Of a stretch of 64,000 nucleotides of DNA, positions 15,772 to 28,100 are shown one piece after another. The stretch is from Leucosporidium creatinivorum (lineage: Eukaryota > Basidiomycota > Microbotryomycetes > Leucosporidiales > Leucosporidiaceae). The position numbers were made by a program, and so were the translations under genes. The first letter of the stretch is position 1. Each line of letters opens with the position of its first letter. The stretch lies in assembly GCA_001600635.1 (NCBI GenBank), contig BCKL01000006.1, positions 186,001 to 250,000 on the forward strand. The letters run 5' to 3'. The notes under the pieces were generated by a model. That model made no database searches. It saw only the letters and a program-made list of their open reading frames with translations, and was not told where the DNA came from.

Positions 15772-17834
15772 GGTGGAGGCCACCGCGTGGTTGCCTTTCT
15801 GCGGAGGAGAGCACGGATCAGCGACCGAGGGGACGAGGAGGGTGTGCAGAGCAGCACTCACGGTTGTTGATGTGTTGTAGTCTTCCCCTGGTCTGTCCGA
15901 TGCTGTGGCCGAACTGTGAGAGCGAGGTGGAGGGACTGCGAGAGGCTCGAAGGGCGAGAGGCGAACGGCGGCGGAGTCGAAAAGTGGGAGAGCGACGGAG
16001 GTCTATCGAGGAGGAAGGTGCTTCTTGCTGATACACTCCTTGGCTTTTAAGTACTTTGCTTCGAGCGAAGAGCGGGAGCGAGAGAGCCTCCGCAACGCGC
16101 GTCGCTTTTAGATTTCGGCGATCGGCTGGATGGCCCCCGACGACGGCTGAATCAGCTGCAGAGTAATGTAAGCGGAGAGGCTGGATGAAGCGGAAAGATC
16201 GAATTGTTGGTATGGTGCAGGGCAGTGACGGGCGAGACGTTATGTTTCGAAGTAGAGACGAAAGAACGGGAATCTCGGCGGAGCTGGCTCCCACCTCGCT
16301 GCTCGGTAAGCTGGAGCCTACTCGGCGGCTGCGAGTTCACAGGACGAGTTCACAGGAAGAGGTAAGAGGACATGCAGGGAGAACATACGATGGCAAGAGA
16401 TGGACATAGGCAGGCTGTAGTGGACGAGCCATGTCAGAGCTCGGCGAACCCCAGAACGCCGTCCGAGCATCTTGCAGTGCTTCAATGCAAGCTTGAGACG
16501 TCGTGTGGTCTCTTATAGCATGCTCTAGAGGGCTGCAGCTCTCTCCACCTTTTCGTGGAGAGACAACAGACGCCTCTCGCTTCCTTCATGTCGCTGCTCG
16601 GCGTTGGCTCTTGCTGCATCGTCTGCGGACTGAAGAGCTGTGCAGATTGGCGGTAGCCTCTGCCCTCGCTTACCATTCATGTGAGCTTGCCACCACCATG
16701 CTTGCCCGCCGAAGCCATGGTCTGTAGGGCCAGCTTCGCGAACTTGAAGTCAAACCGAGAACTGATGCCCTTGCCGAGCAGGGAGCGTGAGAAGGGCGTG
16801 CGCCGGGAGATGGACAGCGTAGGTCGCTGCTCCAGCACTCGGCTGCACCTCACATTCTTGTGCTGCTCGCACCTACACCCTTGCTACTCCACAGCCCTTA
16901 GGCTCTGAGTCTCGACGCCTCTCGGCGCTGGCCTCGTGAGCTTGACAGCTCGGTCTTCCACAGCCAAGCAACGATGTAACAGGTCAAGGATTTGGGAGTC
17001 AGAGGATGACTCGATATCGTGCTGCGGTACTCTGCTACAGCTGCACCCCTTGACCAAATTTTCTCGCTGCCCAAAGGCCGAGATCCGAAGCCGGTGCTGA
17101 CCCTGCCTCGGAGAGAGGTTCAGTCGGCTTGCAAAAGCTGCAGAACTCGGTCCAGCAGGCAAAAGGAGCGGCTCGTGCAATTCCTTGTGTGCCCCAATTT
17201 GTAACGGGAAGCAGAGCTCTGGCGAGGGGGTCGAGAAGGCTCAGCCTCACTTGGCGCGAGCCGTCGGTCGGGGGTCTGCTCGGCGTCAAGGAGGGCTTCG
17301 GCGTGAGATGTGATGGTAGTAAGAAGCTGTAAGAATACGTGGAAAGCTTTCTGTAGTCGAACATTTGCAGCCGAGAGCTTGCCGAGGTGAATTAAAGGTG
17401 ACGAGAGCTGGCAGGTCAGCAGGATCCGACTTTCAAGGTCTCCTTCCGACCACATCCTCGTCAAACTCACGGCTCGTAGGAACAGTTTCTCGGCGACCGA
17501 ATCCCTGATCTGCGATTGCTACGCAAGGCAGATAGCCCATCAAACCGTGAGCATCTCCCCCTTACGAACCTGCCTCCCCTCCCCCACTCGAACGAGACTG
17601 ATCAGGTTGCTCGTCTCGGCATTGCAGTCCCCCCTTCCCACTACAGCAGCGACTTACATCTCAGCCCTCCAATGTGCCACCTCCTCGCTTGACTTCCCTA
17701 CACAACTCGCTCTTCCCAGCACCCTCGAAACGCTCTCGGTCTCAGCGCTCTCCCCAACTCGTCAGCAGCCCCCGCTTCAAGCCCAGCGGTCGCATACACA
17801 GTCTACCAAGCTCTACCCACTGCATCCTACCACC
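15772..17834. other. Divergent promoter region between ABC transporter and kinase
   Basis: About 2.1 kb between two divergent start codons. It holds a 5' UTR intron of the ABC gene (15799-15861: GTGAGT, CTGAT, CAG, read on the minus strand) and a C/T-rich leader of the kinase from about 17540. A minus-strand stretch at about 17230-17520 reads coding-like across a well-formed intron (17402-17472); see findings. The middle (16100-17200) shows many CTCGGCG/CGCCGAG words but no gene. Confidence 0.5.
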
Positions 17835-20329
17835 ATGTCCGCCGTCCACTCACCTCAGTCGTCGGTTCCTCCCTCTCCCGACCCACTCTCGTCAAGCGCG
17901 ATTCAAGAGCGACTGAGCAAGTACCAAGCCCTCGACAACGACGGCGTATCGCTCGCGCAGAACCCTCGATCGATGCCCCCTTCCGCCGAGGTATCGCCTG
18001 CCATCTCGCGCAACCGCTCCTTCGCCAGCAACACCAGGAGCTCAACCACGGGATCGGAGGAGCTCAGCAGCGTGGGCGGCGGCGACGAGTCCGAGACGGG
18101 TAGCGAGACGGCCTCCTCAGTCGGCCTGGGACTCGCTACAGACGACGTAGACGGTGGATTGCAGCGACCCCCGCCTCCCCAATTGCGTCTCTCTGCCCTC
18201 ATGGAGCGAGTGCATTCGCACCATCGCTCGCTGGAGGAACCTCCTTCGCAGAGCGATACACCCGACCATGGTCCTCCCGACCACTCGCACCTCAAGGCCG
18301 CCGCTGCTCAGCTTCCTGGCCACCACTCTGTCGGCACCGCCTACCGAGCCAGCCCCGAACCCACCGCCTCGGGCTCGGTGACGCCTGGAGGCACCGCTAC
18401 TCCTCCCCAGTTCATCTTCCACAAGATTGGAGAGCGTCAACGAGCGGCTTCTCATTCGAGCCTGCACTCGCTCGCCCACCCTTCGAGGCAAACGACCAAG
18501 GTGCACCACAGCGGCCCTCTGCACGACCTCCGTCGCTTCCTCAACAACCACATCCACCACCGAGGATCCGACTCGCATCTCGACCGTCAAGGACGCGCCG
18601 GCGACGACAGTCGCGCTTCGACGAGGCAGGGATCGCCGAGCGGCAAGTCGAGCCCGAATCGCTCGGTTCCCGGCACTCCTGGCACCCAAACCCCCGCCGT
18701 TCCCGACTACACCGACACGGCGCTGCACCCCAGCCACAACCACCGTCACGGCTCCAACTCGCCGCCGCTCGGAGAGGATCACGCCCACTTGCAAAAAAAG
18801 TACGGAAAATGGGGCAAGGTGCTTGGCTCGGGGGCTGGAGGAACGGTCAGGCTCATCAAGCGGTCGAAGGACCATACGGTGTTCGCTGTGAAGGAGTTTA
18901 GGGCGAGGAGGAGCGGCGAGAGCGAGAAGGAGTACGTCAAGAAGGTCACCGCCGAGTTCTGCGTGAGTTTTCGCTCTTCTCCTGCTCGGCGATGCTGCAA
19001 GAGCTGACAAGCTCGACTACGTAGATCGGCTCGACGCTGCACCACCCCAACATCATCGAGACGCTCGACATCATCTCGGACAATGGCCACTACTACGAGG
19101 TCATGCAGTACGCCGAATACGACCTCTTCTCCATCGTCATGAGCGGTCGGATGTCGCGCCCCGAGATCTACTGCGTCTTCAAGCAGATCATCGCGGGCGT
19201 CGACTACCTCCATACCATGGGACTCGCCCACCGCGACCTCAAGCTCGACAACTGTGTCATGACGGGCGACAACACGGTCAAGATTATCGATTTTGGAACC
19301 GCCGTCGTCTTCCACTACCCCGGTCAGAAGCCCGTCAAGGCCAGCGGGATCGTCGGCTCCGACCCCTACCTCGCTCCCGAAGTCATCGGCAAGAAGGAGT
19401 ACGACCCCCGCCTCACCGACGTCTGGAGCGTCGCCATCATCTTCATGTGCATGATCCTCCGTCGTTTCCCCTGGAAGCTGCCCGACGTCAAGACGGACGC
19501 CTCGTACCGCCTCTACGTTTCCTCCCACCCCGAGCTCTGCGTCGCCCCCTCCTCACCGCAAGCTCTCGTCGGCGGCAAGCCCCTTCCCTGCCGCTCCCTC
19601 ACTCTCGACCAGGACGCTCGGTCGGGCACCAACACCCCTCAGCGCGAGGGAACGGCCGAGATGATCGACTACGCCGCCAGGCGTAAGGAGAAGGCCGGCC
19701 TCACCATCACCGCCCTCGACCGCGTCGAGTCGCCCGGCTCGATGCACTCGAACTCGACCTCGCCGCCCATGACCCCCGCCATCGACCGGGATCAGTCCAA
19801 TCTCTCCTCCTCCTTCTCGTCTCTCAACGTCGAGAACGTCCCCACCAACGCCAGCGAGGTCCCCTCCGAGGCGACTCAGTCGACCGCTCAACCCCCGGCC
19901 GCCGACTCGACCTTCACCCAGCCTCAGCGTTCGCGGGACAGCGTCGCCACCGCCGTCTCCGAGGCTCCTTCTACCACCCTCTCCGCTTCCGGCGCCGCCT
20001 CCACCACCACTCGCGGCCGCGCTTCCTCCATCGCCTCCAACGCGACCTGGACTACCGGCGCCGCCGATTCCATCTTCCGCCTCCTCCCTCGCGAGACGAG
20101 GTCATGCCTCACCCGTATGCTCACCATCGAGCCTTCGATTCGTTGCACCCTGTCGGATCTCCTTCGCGGTGGTGAGCTCGACTCGCTGGACGAGGCGCGC
20201 AAGGACGAGTGGCTGCCCAACGTCGAGGTGTGCATTCATAACGGAGGGATCCCGCGCGGCCGGGAAGACTTCCACGACCACATCAAGATCCAATCCGAGA
20301 GCTCGCTCAAGGCTTCCAAGAAGAAGTAG
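17835..20329 (+). CDS. Ser/Thr protein kinase, Hal4/Sat4 type
   Basis: Two exons (17835-18962, 19025-20329) give 810 aa, with the start in a CCACCATG context. The first ~325 residues are low-complexity Ser/Pro/His-rich, as expected for the fungal Npr1/Hal subfamily. The kinase domain begins at about 328: Gly loop [10 protein letters not shown], catalytic Lys353 in [14 protein letters not shown] with Asp447, DFG Asp465, and SDPYLAPE. After the RRFPWKLP helix the C-lobe carries a ~190-residue insertion rich in Ser/Thr/Pro (about 540-725) before the domain resumes ([16 protein letters not shown]) and ends. Family knowledge: Hal4/Hal5 kinases regulate potassium uptake and nutrient permeases at the plasma membrane. 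A role here in cation homeostasis is inference. Confidence 0.9.
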
Positions 20330-21899
20330 AGCGGCTCTCGGCTTCGGATCTCCTCCCTCCTCCCTCCCTCTTTTACTTTATCGTCAACCCACCTCTCGTG
20401 AAGCTTAGCATCTTGTGTAGGTAGGAGAAGGTGACCCGTCTTCTTATATTGTGCAACCAAACCCCTGTGTATAGCCGGATCTTGACTTTGCCAGAAGCGA
20501 AAGGGAGAGAAGGCGAACGGACTTGGGTTCGGCGAAGCTCAAGGGAGGGAACTGGAGAGGGTAGATCGGGGCTGGAGAGCTCGCATTGCTAGTAAGCCGC
20601 TTCTTGAGCATCTCATTTACTTCTCCAATCGCGGTCAAAGGCTCAATGCCCCTTCTCTCCCACGTCGCAAGCGAGACGAACTGCTCGGCGAACCCGAACC
20701 GGCTTCGAGGCTTCCGCCGAGGGTGTTGAGGGCTCTTAATTACCTCTCAGACTTCCGACCTCGCGTTCACACTGTCGAGTCACACCTCCGAGCCCTCAGA
20801 AAGGTCAGACCTCGGCAGCAAATGGCTTCCGGTGACCTCGAGCAGGAGAGAAGTGAAAGGCAGGCGACAGAGAACGCTACAGAGGGTGTCTGAAGCTGAA
20901 ATTTGGAGGAGGGCTAGGTGTAGTGTGCAGAAAGATACTCACAAGCGCAGAAACTTCATTGCCTACCTACAGACTGCTCAACCTCGTGCCAAGCGTCGCC
21001 GAACTGCTGCTTCAGCTCGGTTCTGCCCCTGCCATCGCCGAGCTCCGGTTTTTCGGCCATTGAGCACCTCATTGCCTCTCAGATTTTTTCCATGCACCTC
21101 CCCACCACCAACAGCGCTCTCTGGTGTCGTGTATAATCCACCGAAAATCGAGGGCTTGGCAAGTTGTCGAGCTGGCCTGGCTTGGCACTTGCTCGTCCTT
21201 CCCCTCCCGCCATCACCTCGTCGGCCAGCCAGCACTCCGGTACAGCCGCAAGCAACACTACAGGACTCGCCTCGCCAACTCGACTCTACTACAGGTGAGC
21301 TGCCCTGTCTGCTAGTCTTGAGTACTAGCCAACAGCGCTGACCGCATCCCTCCTCACGCTCCTCAGGCGCTCTCCGATTCAAACGACAACCCGCCCGACT
21401 CGGTCAGCCAGCACATCAACAGCACTTCTACCACCTTCTGCACCCTACAGCACCGCCACGTGAGTACTGAAGCCCTTCCCGCTGGCTTTCGACACAAGCG
21501 ACAGGTCGAGGCCAGCTGCCTCGGCAATGGAGCGGAGCGCTGTCAAGTCCGACGGGCTGCAGGCGGTACAGAGCTCCGGAGGGTGTGGCAGCACCTCATC
21601 TCCACTCTGTACTGCTCTCCTGCTCTGTTTAAAGTCGCCTTGCCCGCTGGGTACAATTGCGGACTTGCCTCGACCTGTGGCGACCTTTGCCCGAGAGGCC
21701 TATCTTGGGAATTCCCACTCGCTCTTCCACGAGCTGTACGGGAGTGGGTTTCGCTGTACTGCAGTACACTAGAATCCTCAGCGATCAATTTCGCTCTTTT
21801 GCTGGCCAGCGGAGGCGCGATCTCTTCATCAAGCAGAGCCGGTCTTGGCGTTTTCGGCCCAAGAGCTCCCGCTGACCTTCCTGACTTTCCTTGCGCAGA
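20330..21899. other. Promoter and spliced 5' leader of the Rim101 gene
   Basis: The first ~130 nt are the kinase 3' UTR. From about 21240 the plus strand shows two good 5' UTR introns: 21295-21366 (GTGAGC, CTGAC, CTCAG) and 21460-21898 (GTGAGT, CTGAC, GCGCAG), the latter 439 nt, far longer than the coding introns. A long spliced leader fits a regulated gene. No other frame is convincing. Confidence 0.55.
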
Positions 21900-24658
21900 A
21901 TGGTCGTCACGGCCCCCAAGATCCAAGAGGAGGTACACCAATGTCGATGGCTCGAGTGCACCACCATCTTCGAGAACGCCGAGACTCTGTACGAGCACAT
22001 CACCACCGTCCATATCGGTCGCAAGAGCGCCGGAACCCTCTCGCTCGAGTGCAAGTGGGCTGGATGCTCCTCCAGGGCGTCCAAGCGTGACCACCTCACC
22101 AGCCACGCTCGCGTTCACATCAACCTCAAGCCCCACACCTGCAGCGTGAGTCCTGTCGTCGCCGCCGTCGTCTTCGCCGAGGCTGACTTTCTTCTTCGTC
22201 CCTTCGCCGAGCACAGATCTGCACCAAGTCCTTCAAGCGCCCTCAGGACCTCAAGAAGCACGAGAAGATCCACACCGAGGAGCACCACACCCAACACAAG
22301 CACTCCAAGGCCGTCACCGTCAACGTCCCAAACATGGGCGTCGCCGCGCCGAACAGCCTCTACGACGAGAAGTCGCAGCAGGCGGCCATGATGGGCTACC
22401 CCGGCGCCTTCCTTCAGCCCAACTTCAACTTCGGCTTCCCCATGTTCCCTGGACACCATGGACAGGGCGGCCTCGACCTCGCCCAAGTCATCGCTCAGCA
22501 GCAGCAGCTCAACGCTCAGGTCCAGGCGGGCTACCCCATCTCGGCGCTGCAGATGCAGGGCATGCCCGGTATGCCTGGATTCGGCATGGGCTACCCCGGC
22601 GGCGGCAACTTCCCTGGAGGTCCTCAGGCGCAGGCGCAGGCCCAGGCTGCTCAGGCGCACGCCATGCAGGTCTTCGCCGCTCAGAGCGGCATGTTCCCCT
22701 ACGGCGCGACCAACCCCTACGTCTACCACCCTTCCCAGCAACCGATGCAGATGCCCCAGCAGCAGCAGCAGCAGCAACAGCACCAGCATCAGCCTCAGCA
22801 GCAGGCCCTTCGTCCTCCGACCTCGGCGCCCGCCCACACTCCCGCTCCCGTCGCCGCTGTCCCTACCACCGCCTCCCTCTACCCCAACGTCTCCGCCATG
22901 TACGGTCTGTACTCCCCTCCCACCACCACCACCATCACCACCTCGCCCGCTACCTCGGCCGTCAAGGTCGAGGACATCCCTTCGCCCGCCGCTTCGGCTC
23001 ACTCGCACACCTCGGCTCGCTCGGCAGCACACTCGTATCACTCTTCGAGCGTCTCTCCTCGCGTTCCCGCCCTCTCGCCTCCCTCCCTCTCCTCGCCCGA
23101 GAATACCTACTCGCCGCCGTCGGAGCACGAGACCGAGGCCTTCAGGAGGTCTTCCAGCGGCAACGCTGTCGCTGGCAAGAAGCGTGCGTTTGAGGAGACC
23201 GCCGGACAGTTCCTCGGTGATATGAAGAACAAGCGATTCCAGGATGAGGATGCTGGTGAGTTTGGTTCGCTCGTCTTTCTTGCCGCCGCCGAAGCTGACC
23301 TCCTCTCATTTGCAGTCGCTCAACTCGACGCCATGTCCAACTTCCTCTTCTCGCCCGAGCTCACCGCTCCTCCTCTTACGCCCGCTCGCTCCCAGGACGA
23401 CTCGTCGGGCTCGTCGATCGCCTCCGACTACTCGAACGCCGACGTCAACACCATCAACGACCTCCTCCTCTCGCTCGGCCAGACCATCGAAGGCAGCACC
23501 CCTAACGTCGACTTCCACCCTCTCGACATGAGCTCCTGCCAGCCCCAGCAGCAGCAGTTCAACCACCCAGCCCTCCCTGCTTACAGCGGCTCGATGTACC
23601 CCTCCCTCCCTACGATGGACCGCAACGCTACCTCCGCCTTCGCTCCTCGTGCGCCTCAGACCCACTCCATCTACCCCGGTGGCAACGACTTTGACAACAT
23701 GGCCTCGGTGCGCCTCAGCAAGCCCGTCGCCGCTCCTTCCATCGCCAACGACCACAAGCTGCCGACTTACACCACCGTCGGTCGTCTCAACCGCGCTGCT
23801 CCCATGTCGGACTACCGCTCCGAGATCAAGGGCATGGAGGTCGACGAGGACGAGGAGACCGACAGCCGCTACACGTCGTCGATTCGCTCGACTTCGCTCG
23901 ATGCCAAGTCGGCGCCTTCGGCTCAGGAGATTGCTACGACCAAGCTCGCTCCCATCCTCTCCGCCTCGCGCGTTGGAGCCGAGAAGCCTCGACTCCCTTC
24001 CATCGCCTCAATCACCGCGCCCGCCGCTCCCGCACCATCCACTGGCGCCGGCATCACCCTCCCCTCCATCCGCGACATGCTCGAGCGTCACCCGGACTCG
24101 ACCGCGCCTGGGCCCATCTCCTCGCCCATGTCGGACTCTTCCTCGACCACTTCGAGCTCGAGCGCCCGCACCATCTACCCCTCGTTCCCCACCTCGTCCT
24201 CCCGCTCCACCAACACCCCCGAGCCCGTTCGCCCTCAATCCTCGGGGGGAACGGTCGAGCGCCTTACGCACCGAGTGCACAAGCTCGACATGCGCCACCA
24301 CGATGCCGAGTCTGCTCCCAGCAGCGTCATCGCCGACGAGGACCTCTCGGAGAGCGACGAGGACGAGAACGACGATCACCCTTCGAACTCGAAGAAGTCC
24401 CGCGTCGATTCGCCCGAGCCCATGTCGGTCGAGGAGGAGTCTCAGCAGCCCCAACGCTCGGAGCAGGAGGCTGCCGCCCTCAAGGCGCACGAGGAGCTCA
24501 AGCAGCGCCGACTGTTCGTCCTCAAGTCCCTCATCGTCCTCGTCAACGCAAACTACCGCGCCAAGCTCGCCGCCGAGACCGCCAGCGTACCTCAAGCTGC
24601 TGCTGAGGCCGTCGAGGTCAAGGTGGAGGAGTCGCAACCCCAGGCCATCGCCGCTTGA
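21900..24658 (+). CDS. RIM101: C2H2 zinc-finger pH-response regulator PacC/Rim101
   Basis: Three exons (21900-22145, 22217-23255, 23316-24658) give 875 aa. Three adjacent fingers open the protein: CRWLECTTIFENAETLYEHI from Cys15, then CKWAGCSSRASKRDHLTSH, then [21 protein letters not shown], the last split by intron 1. This order and these finger sequences are characteristic of PacC/Rim101, which binds GCCAAG-type sites and controls the alkaline-pH and ion response. Downstream are Gln/Met/Pro-rich activation-like segments including a poly-Gln run, long Ser/Thr/Pro disordered regions and an acidic region (SESDEDEND). The C-terminus has a conserved-looking helix (HEELKQRRLFVLKSLIVLVN). In relatives the protein is activated by C-terminal proteolysis. 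The ATG follows a long 5' UTR intron by one base. Confidence 0.95.
22757..22803 (+). repeat. CAG-rich microsatellite coding for poly-Gln
   Basis: Imperfect CAG/CAA repeat within the Rim101 frame, encoding eight Gln followed by alternating His/Gln. Length variation between strains is likely. Confidence 0.85.
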
Positions 24659-25128
24659 GCCCTGCTCGCCGTCGCCTCGTTTCTCGCTCGCCCTTCTTCG
24701 CCCCATGGACAGTCGTGTTGCTTCTCCTTCCTTGTGTCTAGCTTGCTTAGCCCTCGTTGTATTACTCCGCTCTCCGTCCCCCTCTGTGCTGCACAAATGT
24801 ACTAGACTATTCGACCGTGCTTCGGGGTCCAAACGAGAGCCACAGCCAGTCGCGAGTCGAGATGGAGACAGAGCAGTCAGCGAGCTCCCGAGATCTGGAG
24901 CTTTGTTAATCTGTACATGGTCCTTTCAGCAGACGAGAAGTGGAGGCGAGAGCGACTAGCCTCGCATCTCGGTGCGACATCTCGCATCTCACTTCTCGCT
25001 GCTCGCTGCTCGCTGCTCGCTTCTCGCTCACTGCTCTGCAAGACCTGTTGGGACATAGGGGTATTTGCAAACAGACATCAAGCTCTTCCTCCACCATCGC
25101 ATCCACCATCTGATCCTCTCCTCGCGCT
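24659..25128. other. Convergent spacer with a short tandem repeat
   Basis: Holds the 3' ends of the Rim101 gene and of the coatomer gene. C/T-rich after 24660. The tandem repeat at 24994-25028 is listed separately. No gene. Confidence 0.55.
24994..25028 (+). repeat. Heptamer tandem repeat (gctcgct)
   Basis: Three to four near-perfect head-to-tail copies of a 7-nt unit (gctcgct), with looser copies (tctcgct) on both sides. It lies in the spacer between two convergent genes. Confidence 0.7.
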
Positions 25129-28100
25129 CTAAGCAATCGCGCTGAGAACCAACTGAGTCGCCGGCTCCTTCTCGGCCCTGACGGTCAACTCCATCGTCAC
25201 TCCCTTGCCCGACTGGTAGGTCATGCGAGCGCGAGTGAGAACCTTTCCTCCTCCGCCGCAGACGAGTCCCGAGAGGTTGAGCGTGTGGACCGAGGTTGAG
25301 GTGGGAACCTCGGTTCCGCCGAGAGCCTCCATGTTGAGTAGCTCGATGAGCGTGTCGCAAGCCGCTGTGGAAGGGGTGAGTCAGCTCTGAGCTCGCAGGA
25401 GAGAAGGAAGAGTGAGAACTCACACTTCAGGCTGTCCAAAGCCGTCAATGCAAACGTCTCCTGCGCGTTGGCGCCCGTCCTCAGCCGATCCCACTCCGTC
25501 GCAAACGTCGCATAACTCGGCACGATGTAGTCGCCGGCGCTGAGGTCGAGCTCTTCGATCTGGTACTCGTCGTCGTAACCATCCTCCTCTGGCTCTCCCG
25601 ACTCGGGATCCAGCTCCTTGGACAGGAACTTGAGCGAGTTGGCGAACGAGCCCATGGCGTACTCCTCTGGCGACTCGCGGGTGAAGGATACGTAGACGGT
25701 GCCAGAGGAGTTAGCGGCGAGAGAAGGGATGGGAATGATGAAGTCCTCGACCAGGGGCGTTTCTGATGAGGGCGACATGAGGACGGAGACCTGCTCGAGC
25801 TGGACGGCATCGACGGTGTTGCGGATGTTGAACTGTGGGAGAGGAGTGTTAGCAGGCGTTCGTTTCCTCCCGTCTCTCGCAGCGAAGACTACTCACCTGG
25901 AAGACGATGTGCTCGGCAAAGATGTGCTTGACGCACGAGACGACATACTCGGTCTCGCTCTCGGTGAGCTCGACGGGCTTGCCGCTGCTCTTCAGTACCG
26001 GACCGTACGAAGCGAGCTCGGGAACCTCGGCGAGCTGCTTGGCGTAAGCCGACTGGCTCTGCGCTGCTGTTGGTCGTGCGGTCGAAACGTCGGCGCCGGT
26101 GGCATCTGAGGCGGTGGCGACCGAGTTGACGGCCTCGGAGCGGGCGCCTGTGGTGTTGCAGAGGTGTAAGTAAGCAGCGGCAGAGTAAGGCAGTCGAAGC
26201 AACTTACGAAGAGCGTTCTCGAGCGACTGCTCCTTCGAGACCTTGGGAATGGCGTTGAAGTCGAATGGTGCTGAGGAAGCGTCCGAATCGGCAATGTAGT
26301 TGACGAGCTTGGACTCGAGGGCGTCGAGCGAGAATGTGGATTCTGCGAGGGCGAGAAGGTGGGTCAGCTCTCGGCGCCGGAGCGATCCGAAAGTCGATCC
26401 GACTCACCGTCACGAATGAACGAGTTGGCTAGTGGCTCGTCTCCCATCAGCTTGAGGTTGAACGCCGCGCGATCCCTCACCTCATCATCGACATCGTCCA
26501 AACACCTGGTGAGAAGGACCTTGATACTCCGCTTGACGCCGAGGTCGGCGACGTTGACTCCGAACTTGGCGAGCGACGAGACGGCAGCGGCACGGACGAT
26601 GGCGTTCTCGAGTACAACGCGGTTGTAGATGTAGCGGATGTATTTGGAGGGCTGGGGCGCCTTGGGTCCTTCGACTCCGAGGAGGTGGAGGATGCGAACC
26701 GAGAGCTTGGTGAACTCGCAGTCCTCGATGAACTCGCAGAGCTGGGCGAGGGCTAAATGGAGAGGAAGAGGAGTCAGCGAAGAGCACGAGGGACCAGAAG
26801 ACTCCCTACAAACCGACTCACCGGCCTCCTTGCTGTCGCCGATAAACTTGATCATGTCAAATATGGCCTCCACGACCGCACGCTTGAAGTCGTATCCTCC
26901 CTCGTCGCGCAGGACGCCGCTGAGGAACGTGAGCATGACCGACTGCTTGGCGGGGAACTTGAGGCAGAGGGCGCGGATAGCGTTGACGACGATGACCTTG
27001 AACTCGTCCGAGATTTCCGACATGAAGGCCGAGATCTGCTTCATCAAGCGGTCGACCGAGGCCTCGTTTCCAGTCTGTTTAATAAAGGAGGAGAGTCAGC
27101 TCGACCTCGGCGGAGGAAGAAAGGAGGGTTAGGTTCACCTTGAGGAGGGTGGTGATGGCAAAGGTGGCGACGCTGCGGTTGTCGTCGTTGATGAGCTTCT
27201 CCATATCGAGGTTGCACGTCTGCACGGCGATGGGGTGGGTCTGGGCGAGCTGAGCGAGGGTGCGGATCGCGGCAAACTTGAGGGTCGCTTTTGGTGAAGA
27301 GAGGAAGAGCTGGAGGACTGTGGATTCGGGAGCGGGTCAGCAAGTAGTCTGGACGAACGAAGCGCGAAGGTGCATACCAGCAATGGGACGGTAGAGCTCG
27401 GCCGAGGTAACGTTGCGCATCTCGCAAATGGCGCGGGCGGCCTCGAGGTTGACCATGTCGCTCTTGTGCTTAAGGTAGCCGTCGAGGAGCTCGTACATCT
27501 GACGCTGGACACTATGGGTGAAGAGAGAGCTTGTCAGCGCCTTCCCCTTGACCCCGACCGAGAAGAAGGAGCTCACTTGGGATCATCCTCCATGACCTTG
27601 GCGGCGAAACGGATGAGCATGCAGATGGCGAAGGGACTCCTGAGCATGCCGCTAGCGCCCTTGTTGCCCGAAAGCTGCTGGATCATCTTGGTGACGGCCA
27701 TGCGGTCGCTCTGGCGAATGAGGTAGAGCAAGCCGAGGGCATGGTACTGAGTGATGGAGCTGTTGCTCTGGACGGCCTGGTAGCCGGCCTGGTGAGCTGC
27801 GCCGTAGCCCATGGGTCCTCCCGACGCCTTGGTGCTGATGGCCTCCTGCGCCTCGTTGGCCCAGCGCTTGATCACGTCGCGAGAGATGGGGTGGAGGTGG
27901 TAGGAGGAGACGAGGGCGGCCGAGGCGATGGAGGAGTTGCGGTCGACAATGGCGGCCTTGAAGAAACGCTCAACACCGACAATCATCGATCCCTGCGAGG
28001 TTGACAGCGCGTTAGCACCCTACATCGCGCGCAGAGCAGCCAAGCGAGGACGCACGTCGATGATCCGGCAGAGGGCGCGAATGGCGTTGGGACGGTAGAT

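Noticed and set aside
22115-23128. Minus-strand open frame of 337 aa opposite the Rim101 gene
   Set aside because: It is rich in Gly/Arg/Val repeats that mirror the Gln/Pro/Ser-rich sense protein, crosses no splice logic of its own, and has no motif. It is an antisense shadow.
24008-24832. Minus-strand 274-aa frame over the Rim101 3' end
   Set aside because: Antisense to a well-supported exon; composition is the mirror of Ser/Pro-rich coding.
24960-25036. CRISPR-like array
   Set aside because: Unit is only 7 nt with no spacers; a simple tandem repeat in a eukaryote.
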